NCBI GenBank assembly: GCA_964517465.1
Contig: CAZFEK010000011.1
Span: 1-64,000 of the forward strand
Origin: JACPUX01 sp964517465
GTDB lineage: Bacteria; Pseudomonadota; Gammaproteobacteria; Burkholderiales; Casimicrobiaceae
Reading direction: 5' to 3'
DNA length: 64,000 nucleotides
Part shown: positions 58,801-64,000 of the stretch, piece by piece
Position numbering within the stretch: the stretch's first letter is position 1
How the letters are laid out: each line of letters starts with the position of its first letter
The notes under the pieces: model-generated
What the model was told of the DNA's origin: nothing
Databases searched by the model: none
Seen by the model: only the letters and a program-made list of their open reading frames with translations
Position numbers and translations under genes: made by a program

Positions 58801-60201
58801 GGTGCCCACCGTGCCCGCGGCGGGCGTGCCTGAGAGCGGTCCGGTATTGGCGGTAAAGCTCAAACCCGAAGGCAGCGCGCCACCCGTATGGGTGAGGCTA
58901 GGCGCGGGGTAGCCACTGGCGGTCGGGCTGAAGGAACTGGGCGTCCCCACCGTAAAGGTTGTCGCCGCCGCGCTGGTGAAGGCCGGCGCCTGGTTGACGT
59001 TGATGGTGACCAGTGCGTCCGCCGAGCCGGTGCTGTTGGTGACTCGGTAGCTGAAATTGAAGGGGCCGCTGAAACCCGCTGGCGGCGTGAAGGACAAGCT
59101 GCCATCCGCATTAACGGTGAGCGAACCGCCACCACCGAGGCTGACGCTGGTGCCCGCCGCGTTGCTGGTCACCGCACCGCCCAGGGTGCCGCCGCCAAAG
59201 GATGCAATCGTTCCCGGAGGCGCCCCGGTGAAATCGTTGGCGAGCAGCCCGCCCGGGCTCGCGGCTTGATTGAGGGTGCCGCCCGCGAGCACGGCATAGC
59301 TGTCGGCAACGGGAATCGGAGCGCTCGCGGTTTTGAGATCGGCGCGGAAATAGACCCGCTGTTCGAGCACTTCGACCTTGGCGAAAGCCGCGGCGATGTC
59401 CGCTCCGGGCGGCGCGTCACCGATGGGGTCGGTGGCGAGCGTCGCGGTACCCGCCCAATCGGTAATCAAGCCATCGAGGAAAATCGCCGCCCAGCTCGCC
59501 GCCGAAAGCGCGATCGCGGTAACCACCACCATCGCCATCGCCGAGGCGCGATGCCGCCGCAGCCAGTGCAAGGCAAAGCCGGCGAGGAGTAGGGACAACA
59601 GCGCCAAGCCCAGGCGTGACAGCGTGGGCACGGAAATCGGATCGCCCAGATCGAAGATGATGGGCGAGGCGTCGGGCATCGCAGTGAGCGCGTCGCCGCC
59701 TATGGCCCCATCCTGATAGGCGAAACCCAGCCGCCAGCGGCCGTAGGGTGAAGCCACGGGGAGGAAGGTTTCGACCACGTCGTAGCCGCCCGTGCCCAGG
59801 CCAAGGCCCACCGCCCAGCCGCCGGGATGTACCGGCACTGGAGCTTCCAGTACGCCAGCGACGCAGGATTGGCGGGTGACCGCGCCGACCGTGGGGGGAT
59901 AGGCCGCGGTGTTGACGGTGGTGTTGAGGACTTGTTCGACGCCGGCAAAGGCGCCATTGGCGGTGGCGACCGAACAGCCGGTGCTGCTATTTCGATCGGT
60001 GTCGAGCAGCACCCGCAACTCGGCCGCGTCGGCCGCGAAAGGCGCAAACAGCGTCAGAAATGTAATCAACAGCGCGGTACAGATGCCCTGGCGGCGAGCG
60101 GCCGCCCATTTCTGACGAAGAGATTCCCCCACAACCCACCCCCACGAAAGACCACACGCAGCAAAAAAGAACGGTTCGCTTCGAACCTTTGGACCGAGCA
60201 T
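52858..60201 (-). CDS. Giant Ig-repeat / beta-helix surface protein
   Basis: The gene encodes about 2,447 residues from ATG 60201 (GAGGTCAAGAAA upstream; a GTG at 60132 is possible). After a signal-like segment (LITFLTLFAPFAADAA) comes a 110-residue domain, then an internal IPTL-like motif with two hydrophobic segments. Next are cadherin-like modules, four Big_3-type repeats (SVTFTATV...GTPTGTV, SLNAGAHGINAQYAGD), further cadherin-like domains, three Big_5-type repeats (PPTVSGTVPINGAIDV), and a C-terminal right-handed beta-helix rich in Asn/Gly/Thr. It is a probable adhesin or surface polymer-binding protein. No C-terminal anchor is seen. Confidence 0.8.
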   Translation of the reverse strand: MLGPKVRSEPFFFAACGLSWGWVVGESLRQKWAAARRQGICTALLITFLTLFAPFAADAAELRVLLDTDRNSSTGCSVATANGAFAGVEQVLNTTVNTAAYPPTVGAVTRQSCVAGVLEAPVPVHPGGWAVGLGLGTGGYDVVETFLPVASPYGRWRLGFAYQDGAIGGDALTAMPDASPIIFDLGDPISVPTLSRLGLALLSLLLAGFALHWLRRHRASAMAMVVVTAIALSAASWAAIFLDGLITDWAGTATLATDPIGDAPPGADIAAAFAKVEVLEQRVYFRADLKTASAPIPVADSYAVLAGGTLNQAASPGGLLANDFTGAPPGTIASFGGGTLGGAVTSNAAGTSVSLGGGGSLTVNADGSLSFTPPAGFSGPFNFSYRVTNSTGSADALVTINVNQAPAFTSAAATTFTVGTPSSFSPTASGYPAPSLTHTGGALPSGLSFTANTGPLSGTPAAGTVGTHNLQFTASNGIGAPALQAFVLTIQRASTTSTVVSGTNPAVLGQSVTFTATVTSPATGAGTPTGNVSFFDGATPLGTVALNGSGQATLSTSALTLGAHTITVQYAGDANFLASTSLGLTQNISQAATSTTVASGLNPSVFGQSVTFTATVVVTAPGTGTPTGTVTFRDGVTVMGTGTLNGSGQATFSTSSLNAGAHGINAQYAGDANYQASTSANLTQNVNAASTTTGLTSSINPSVFGQATVLTATVAAVAPGAGTPTGSVAFYDGATLLGSGTLNGSGVATLTTSAIAAGSRSLSAQYAGDGNFLASTSSTLTQTVNAANTTTGLASSLNPSLVGNSVTFTATVAAVAPGAGTPAGTVNFFDGVTPLGSASLNGSGQAALATSGLSAGGHSISATYAGSVSHNGSSSASLAQVVNQPPTAVADSYNTIHDTLLNVSAGTGLLSNDGLGVPAVSALASATGNGAPCSAFPCTLTSTANLLPNNLVVNADGSFSYTPPPSFAGSDGFSYGISNAGGSSSTTVTLNVSNALPVVDLNGGASGIDFGPASFTEGGGAVVIVDSANLTVSDADSTMLASATATITNLLDGSSESLAATPSGAILAGDIVYTAGTGTLTITRLTTLADYQAVLRTLVYSNGSANPSTTQRDISVAVNDQIGSNSPLAHALVDLAAVNTAPVVTAPASRTTSPNIAITFPGTISVADADAGGANVQVTLTATNGTATLSGTAGLTVVGNGTASVTSTGPLSAQNTALNGLSFAPSTGFSGSASLQVAIDDLGNTGSGGALTDSETVSIAVNTPATVSSTTPVNGATPVAQNATIGITFSESVNASLSSFTLECPSGSSQSFTLSASPATTFTLTPSSNLPEGSCTVTVVAVNVTDVDVGQPMASNYSFSFTVDVPPTVSGTVPINGAIDVLATSTATLNFSKAVTVSGGSFSFSCSVSGAQSFSVAGSGGTSIVLTPASSLRAGETCTVTALAAGVVSALGTPMAANYPFAFTIDTPPTVNSTTPANAATNVALASTVVFNFSKAVNLTGTAFSLSCSASGSRSFTQSGSGTATITLTPSAALPPGETCTATALATQIASLAGTNMTANHAVSFDTTIVLTNDTYPETVLGNVSVDSANVSGGPFTVLANDTICASPTLSLPGAGATTQGGNVSMTLSGVNAGRFTFNPPPGYTGNDTFDYTVTCGTASATATVTLPISSMIWFIDNSAASCTTLAGGCGRLSSPFSTLAAFAALNNGVGNNPAAGDNIFVYESGTDYTGPMTLLSNQKLIGQDATTTLAGIAGVSPPASAAALPVLNSANATKVNLSSAGTTLTLNGAGTANTLRGFTLGNAGSDALSGTGFGTLTLSEVSLNTNVRALSLATGTLAATVDSLISTGGSNNLNLSSINGSLVITTGAMSGASGNAFNISGGTASVSYAGTIASGSARSVSVASKTGGTVTLSGAISDTDTGISLTSNTGSTINISGQITASTGANAAFTATGGGTVTATNSANTLTTTTATALNVANTTIGAGGLVFQSINSNGGSSTGIILDNTGSSGGLTVNGDGSNTSLGGNGSGGTIANKSGADGSTSTGIGIYLNNTRNVVLRRMNLSGALNNFGIKGLTVTNFTLEYSTVTGTLGNAASLAIPENYGEGGVYFGNETTTGLLGTGTFTKNSISGGRARNLSIVNTSGTATLTIKGNTFGLNQLFGDANQSLAIEARNSGTVINSVVGGVAPGEANTFTGSPGDLANFTGQIGTTMDVDFLNNTLTNSHPNNVIGGGGLWLATEGSMTFTVDGNTMSDADGDGISLHKAQAGTLLSGAINNNQIGSGVAGSGSATGNGIFGSFAGTGTITLALTNNLVRNYEGNAGMWFDNTGGSYTANFTITGNTVNQPGATAFAGLALSSGAVGSGDSIQVCAGITGNDFSAGDPFNFADVSIVRGGLSSMRLPGYVGTVIGDVAGFIQTNNPVPGTVVDVLSESNINLTGGAACPLP
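55470..56430 (-). repeat. Three Big_5-like repeats in the surface protein gene
   Basis: Three homologous units of roughly 100 codons encode T-P-x-N-G-A (or A-N-A-A) followed by FS[E/K]AV...GxxFSLxC, CTVTA and the ending ...TPPTV. This is the Big_5/SbsA Ig-like pattern, here tandem. Confidence 0.65.
57540..58740 (-). repeat. Four tandem Big_3-like Ig repeats in the surface protein gene
   Basis: Four units of about 95-100 codons each carry SxLNPSxxGQSVTFTATV, GTPTGxVxFxDGxTxLG, LNGSGQATLxTSxL and ISAQYAGDxNFxAS. The high similarity at protein and DNA level makes this stretch prone to recombination and to copy-number change. Confidence 0.75.
59487..59631 (-). other. Internal IPTL-like sorting motif and second hydrophobic segment
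   Basis: Codons here encode VPTLSRLGLALLSLLLAGF then HWLRRHRA, the three-part layout of an IPTL-CTERM signal (IPTL motif, hydrophobic helix, basic cluster), then a second hydrophobic stretch (AMVVVTAIALSAASWAAIF). IPTL-CTERM signals normally sit at the extreme C-terminus, but here more than 2,200 residues follow. Confidence 0.55.
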
Positions 60202-60335
60202 TTTCTTGACCTCGGTCAATAATACCTCAAACCCCGGTGATGCACTCCACCTTTTTGGGGCGGACGGCATTTTGCCTCAGAAATGCCTGACTGCGGCGGT
60301 AATTTGCCTCCCGATCGGCAATCCAGACGCCTATA

Positions 60336-61697
60336 ATGCCCCGCTTCCCATTTCAAGTTTTTGTCGTGGCGCAAAAGCTCTTCCTTCGCACCTTCGGCTG
60401 CCAAATGAATGAATACGATTCGGCCAAAATCGCCGACGTGCTCGCCGCGGCCGAGGGCATGGAGCTCACCGAAGACCCCGAACAGGCCGACCTCATCGTC
60501 TTCAACACCTGCTCGGTGCGCGAAAAGGCCCAGGAGAAGGTCTTTCACGACCTTGGCCGCGCCCGGATGGTGAAAGAGGCCCGCCCCGAGGTGCTGATCG
60601 GCGTGGGCGGCTGCGTCGCCAGCCAGGAAGGTGCGGCCATCATCAAGCGCGCGCCGTATGTCGACCTGGTGTTCGGCCCGCAGACCCTGCATCGCCTGCC
60701 CGAGCTGATCGCCCGGCGCCGCGCCAGCGGCAAGCCGCAGGTGGACATTTCTTTTCCCGAAATCGAGAAGTTCGACCATCTTCCGCCCGCCCGCGTCGAG
60801 GGAGCCACGGCCTTCGTGTCGATCATGGAGGGTTGCAGTAAGTACTGCACTTTCTGCGTCGTGCCCTACACCCGCGGTGACGAAATTTCGCGTCCTTTCG
60901 CGCAAGTTCTGGCGGAAATCACCGCTTTGTCGAGCCGCGGTGTGCGCGAAATCACCTTATTGGGACAGAACGTCAACGCCTATCGCGGCGTTTTGCCGGA
61001 CGAAGAAACCGCCGATCTCGCCTTGCTCCTGGAGCATGTCGCGGCGGTGCCGGGCATCGAGCGCCTTCGTTTCACCACCTCGCACCCGCGCGAGATGACG
61101 CCGCGCTTGATCGAGGCCTTTGCCGGTATCCCCAAGCTCGCCTCGCAACTGCATTTGCCGGTACAGTCGGGTTCCGACCGCGTCCTGGCGGCCATGAAGC
61201 GCGGCTATACGGTGCTGGAGTACAAGTCGCTGGTGCGCCGGCTGCGCGCAGCACGTCCCGACCTTTCGCTCACTTCGGATTTTATCGTCGGCTTTCCGGG
61301 CGAAACCGACGCTGACTTCGAAAAGACCCTGGCGCTCGCCGAGGAAGTACGCTTCGATGGCAGCTTCAATTTCCTCTACAGCCAGCGTCCGGGCACCCCC
61401 GCCGCAGAACTGGAGAATCCGGTGCCCCAGGCCATCAAACAAGCGCGCTTCGAACGGCTGCAGGCGCTGTTGGAAGCGTGTTACGCCGAACACAGCCAGG
61501 CCATGGTGGGCAGCGTGCAAAAAGTGCTGGTCACGGGCCATGCCAAAAAAGACGCGGAGGAGCTTTCCGGACGCTGCGACAACAATCGCATCGTCAATTT
61601 CGCCGGCCACCCCCGCTTGATCGGCCAAATCGTCGCGCTGCGCATCACCCATGCGCTGCCGCACAGTCTGCGCGGAGAAGTTTTGATCAAGGACTGA
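60336..61697 (+). CDS. miaB: tRNA-2-methylthio-N6-isopentenyladenosine synthase MiaB
   Basis: The gene encodes 453 residues. The UPF0004 domain has cysteines C22 (FGCQMNEYDS), C59 (NTCSVREKA) and C93 (GGCVAS). The radical-SAM motif CSKYCTFC lies at 167-174, and the C-terminal TRAM domain recognises tRNA. It methylthiolates A37 of tRNAs reading UNN codons. A GTG at 60366 is an alternative start, giving the family's usual shorter N-terminus. Confidence 0.95.
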   Translation: MPRFPFQVFVVAQKLFLRTFGCQMNEYDSAKIADVLAAAEGMELTEDPEQADLIVFNTCSVREKAQEKVFHDLGRARMVKEARPEVLIGVGGCVASQEGAAIIKRAPYVDLVFGPQTLHRLPELIARRRASGKPQVDISFPEIEKFDHLPPARVEGATAFVSIMEGCSKYCTFCVVPYTRGDEISRPFAQVLAEITALSSRGVREITLLGQNVNAYRGVLPDEETADLALLLEHVAAVPGIERLRFTTSHPREMTPRLIEAFAGIPKLASQLHLPVQSGSDRVLAAMKRGYTVLEYKSLVRRLRAARPDLSLTSDFIVGFPGETDADFEKTLALAEEVRFDGSFNFLYSQRPGTPAAELENPVPQAIKQARFERLQALLEACYAEHSQAMVGSVQKVLVTGHAKKDAEELSGRCDNNRIVNFAGHPRLIGQIVALRITHALPHSLRGEVLIKD

Positions 61698-61725
61698 GTC
61701 CGCAACTCGATCTGAAGGAGAAGCC

Positions 61726-64000
61726 ATGCCTTTCTTTGCCCGTTCTTTGATTTTGCGCCCGCTCGCCTTGGCCTTATGGTTTGCCTGCGCCTCGCCCGTC
61801 CTGTCGCAAAACGGGCCTCCCGCCGCTGCGGCGCCGGCCGGGGCCGCGCCGCCCGCTGGCGCGGCGGCACCGGCAACGGCTCCGAGGCCCTTCAAAGACG
61901 TCATCAAGGACGCGACGGAAAAGAAGGGCTACTTCGCGAGCTTTCAGAAAGACGACAAAGTCTGGTTGGAAATCACGCCCGAGCAATTCGACCGGCCCTT
62001 TTATTTCTCCTACTCCCACACCCACGGCATCGGCGAGAAGGGCATTTACGGCGGGCGCATGGGCCGCGGCATGATCGCGCACTGGCGCAAGGTCGGAAAT
62101 CAAATTCAGTTGATCGCCGAGAATCACGGTTTCCGCGCGCAGCCCCGGACCGGGGCGGCGCACGCGGTGGCTGAAGGATTCTCGGAGAGCCTCCTCGCTT
62201 CCGCCGCGGTGGCGAGCCTGCCGCATCCGGAGAAGAAGTCGCTGCTGCTCGAAGCGAACAGCTTGCTGCTGGCCGATATTCCCGGCAGTGCGACCGAATT
62301 GGAGACCTCTTTTCGCATCCCCTATGCGATCGACGCCAAGAACTCCGCCATCACGAGAGTTCACAGCAGCAAGGACTACACCAACTTCGAGGTCAAGGCG
62401 CATTACAGCACCGCGAAACTGCCCGCCCCTCCCGCCGTCTCCTCGGCCGCGCCCGGCGCCACGCCGACTCGGCCACTGAACCTCCCTGACGCGCGCAGCA
62501 TGTTCCTGGGCTACCACTACAGTTTCGCGCGTTTGCCGGCAAACCCCATGGCGCCGCGTCTGGCCGATGAGCGCTTGGGTCACTTCACCAGCAGCTTCTG
62601 GGATTGGTCCAACGACTTGAAGCCTAGCGCGCGTGTGCATTACGTCAATCGCTGGCGTTTGGAGAAGAAAGATCCCGGCGCCGCGCTTTCCGAGCCCATG
62701 GAACCCATCGTCTTTTGGCTGGACCGCAACATCCCCGAGAAATATCGCCAGGCGGTGAAGGATGGCGTGCTGGAGTGGAACAAGGCTTTCGAAAAGATCG
62801 GTTTCAAGCATGCCTTGCGCGCGGAGCAACAGCCCGCCGATGCGGAGTTCCACACCGCTTCGGCAAGGCACGCGTCGATCCGCTGGTATCTGGGCACCGA
62901 TCTGGGGCCGGCGGTGGGTCCCAGCAACACCGACCCGCGTACCGGCGAAATCCTCGACGCGGACATCCGCATGAGCGAGGTCTTCGCCCGCGGCAGCCGG
63001 CGCTTCGTGGTTGAAGAAGCGCCGCGCACGCAGGCGAGCGAGGCCTGCGAGTTTGCCGCGCACGCCGCCGAAGAAACCGAGTTCGCCCTTGATCTGCTCG
63101 AAGCGCGCGGCGACATCGCGCCCGACAGCCCCGAGGCGGATCGCTTCGTCAACGACTACGTCAAAGAAGTGATCATGCATGAAGTCGGCCACACTCTCGG
63201 GTTTCGGCACAATTTCCGCTCGTCAACGATTTACAGCCGGGAGCAACTTGCCGACCCCGAGTTCGTGAAGAAGAACGGTCTCGCCGGTTCGATCATGGAT
63301 TACAACCCCTTCAACATTCCGCTCCAAGGAGAAAAACCCTCCGAATATGCGATGACCACTTTGGGTCCCTATGACTATTGGGTGGTGGAATACGCCTACA
63401 AACCCATCGCCGCGGAGCAAGAGAAGACGGAACTCGCACGCATCGCCGCCCGCTCCACCGAGCCTTGGCTCGCCTATGGCACCGATGAAGACAGCGCCAT
63501 CGGCGGAGCGCCGCAAGGTATGGACCCGACCGTGAACGTGTTCGACTTGGGCGCCGACCCCTTGGCGTTTTATCAGCGGCGCCTGCAAATCTCGCGCGAG
63601 CTTTGGGCGCGCTTGCAGCAACGACAACTCGCCGCGGGCGAAAACTACGAAGTGCTGCGGCGCAATCTCGAAGCGGGATTTCGCGCGCTGTCGCGCGCCG
63701 TGGCCCCGGCAAGCAAATACATCGGCGGCGTGGTGGCCCTGCGCGACCGCGCCGGCACCGGCCGCGCGCCTTATACGCCAGTGTCCGCCGAGCGTCAGCG
63801 GGAGGCGCTCAGACTCATCGCCGAGGGCGTGCTGGCGGTGGATAGCTTTCGCTTCACGCCCGAGTTCATGAGCCGCCTCACCTTCAATCGCCTCGATTAC
63901 AGCGATACGCGCCGGCGTTCCGAAACCTCGGCGAACCCGGAGTATTCCCTGGCCGACCAAGTGCTCGGCTTGCAGCGCACGGTGCTCGACCAACTCCTGA
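61726..64000 (+). CDS. Zinc-dependent metalloprotease (DUF5117/DUF5118-type), 3' end outside the window
   Basis: The frame is open from ATG 61726 (after GAAGGAGAAGCC) to the window end, 758 codons. A signal peptide (LALALWFACASPVLSQ) is followed by an Ala/Pro-rich linker and an N-terminal DUF5118-like part (FKDVIKDATEKKGYFA). The active site HEVGHTLGFRHNF lies at residues of about 485-497, a metzincin-like HExxHxxxxxH motif, with SIMDYNPFNIP downstream as the Met-turn. Such secreted proteases of 800-900 residues are periplasmic or outer-membrane associated. Their substrates are unknown. Confidence 0.85.
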   Translation, partial: MPFFARSLILRPLALALWFACASPVLSQNGPPAAAAPAGAAPPAGAAAPATAPRPFKDVIKDATEKKGYFASFQKDDKVWLEITPEQFDRPFYFSYSHTHGIGEKGIYGGRMGRGMIAHWRKVGNQIQLIAENHGFRAQPRTGAAHAVAEGFSESLLASAAVASLPHPEKKSLLLEANSLLLADIPGSATELETSFRIPYAIDAKNSAITRVHSSKDYTNFEVKAHYSTAKLPAPPAVSSAAPGATPTRPLNLPDARSMFLGYHYSFARLPANPMAPRLADERLGHFTSSFWDWSNDLKPSARVHYVNRWRLEKKDPGAALSEPMEPIVFWLDRNIPEKYRQAVKDGVLEWNKAFEKIGFKHALRAEQQPADAEFHTASARHASIRWYLGTDLGPAVGPSNTDPRTGEILDADIRMSEVFARGSRRFVVEEAPRTQASEACEFAAHAAEETEFALDLLEARGDIAPDSPEADRFVNDYVKEVIMHEVGHTLGFRHNFRSSTIYSREQLADPEFVKKNGLAGSIMDYNPFNIPLQGEKPSEYAMTTLGPYDYWVVEYAYKPIAAEQEKTELARIAARSTEPWLAYGTDEDSAIGGAPQGMDPTVNVFDLGADPLAFYQRRLQISRELWARLQQRQLAAGENYEVLRRNLEAGFRALSRAVAPASKYIGGVVALRDRAGTGRAPYTPVSAERQREALRLIAEGVLAVDSFRFTPEFMSRLTFNRLDYSDTRRRSETSANPEYSLADQVLGLQRTVLDQLL

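Noticed and set aside
61774..63993. Two minus-strand open frames
   Set aside because: They are antisense to the metalloprotease gene, whose HExxH motif, signal peptide and ribosome site show the true coding strand.

Overview
The window looks like GC-rich chromosome from a betaproteobacterium (Rhodocyclales/Nitrosomonadales/Burkholderiales-like). This is inferred from gene content and order: a GlpSTPQV-type glycerol-3-phosphate ABC transporter with its small DUF2160 partner, a gpsA-SH3-secB-grxC-rhodanese block divergent from gpmI-envC-ctpA-moeB, slmA next to argB, miaB, and an E. coli hydrogenase-2-like (Hyb) operon. No rRNA, CRISPR array or complete mobile element was seen. Layout: (1) 1-632 holds the end of a probable IS21-family element that cuts a zeta-type toxin kinase; its Phd-like antitoxin is intact. 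(2) 633-7565 is an RNA-repair-like island: non-coding DNA with a REPIN-like repeat pair, a sigma-54-type promoter, two structurally odd tRNA genes, a slipin, an AAA ATPase, a decayed inverted MNT/HEPN toxin-antitoxin pair with a solitary ClpA N-domain protein, and the RNA ligase RtcB. (3) 7605-11329 encodes a Notum/pectinacetylesterase-like secreted hydrolase and a membrane Ser/Thr kinase. (4) 11451-20448 is a complete glycerol-3-phosphate module: ABC importer, GlpD and a DeoR-family repressor. (5) 20568-29090 encodes a SARP/NB-ARC/TPR regulator beside a lipoprotein secretin operon and secreted proteins; 11-bp-spaced direct repeats in the control regions look like SARP sites. (6) 29216-36588 is the hyb operon (hybO-A-B-C, then protease, HypC and HybE) with an upstream FNR/Anr-type box, followed by a solitary HigA-like regulator. 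(7) 37145-39576 has a second sigma-54-type promoter driving an unknown small gene, and a LytS/LytTR two-component pair. (8) 39715-49583 is housekeeping: gpsA, SH3 protein, secB, grxC, rhodanese, gpmI, envC, ctpA, moeB-like, slmA, argB. (9) 49750-60201 is a surface/accessory block: three tandem phage-tail-collar proteins, a putative Tat-exported protein and a roughly 2,450-residue Ig-repeat/beta-helix surface protein. (10) 60336-64000 holds miaB and the 5' part of a zinc metalloprotease gene that runs off the window. How the genes work together: the glp block imports glycerol-3-phosphate and oxidises it to dihydroxyacetone phosphate under its own repressor, while gpsA makes the same compound for lipid synthesis. 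The hyb block encodes a quinone-linked [NiFe] hydrogenase with part of its maturation set. The slipin/AAA/RtcB/tRNA set fits a stress-induced RNA repair response. Two genes (hybE, gpsA) carry in-frame low-complexity insertions, and one (hybE) is clearly built from a duplicated 102-nt unit, so small repeats appear to have expanded within coding DNA in this genome.
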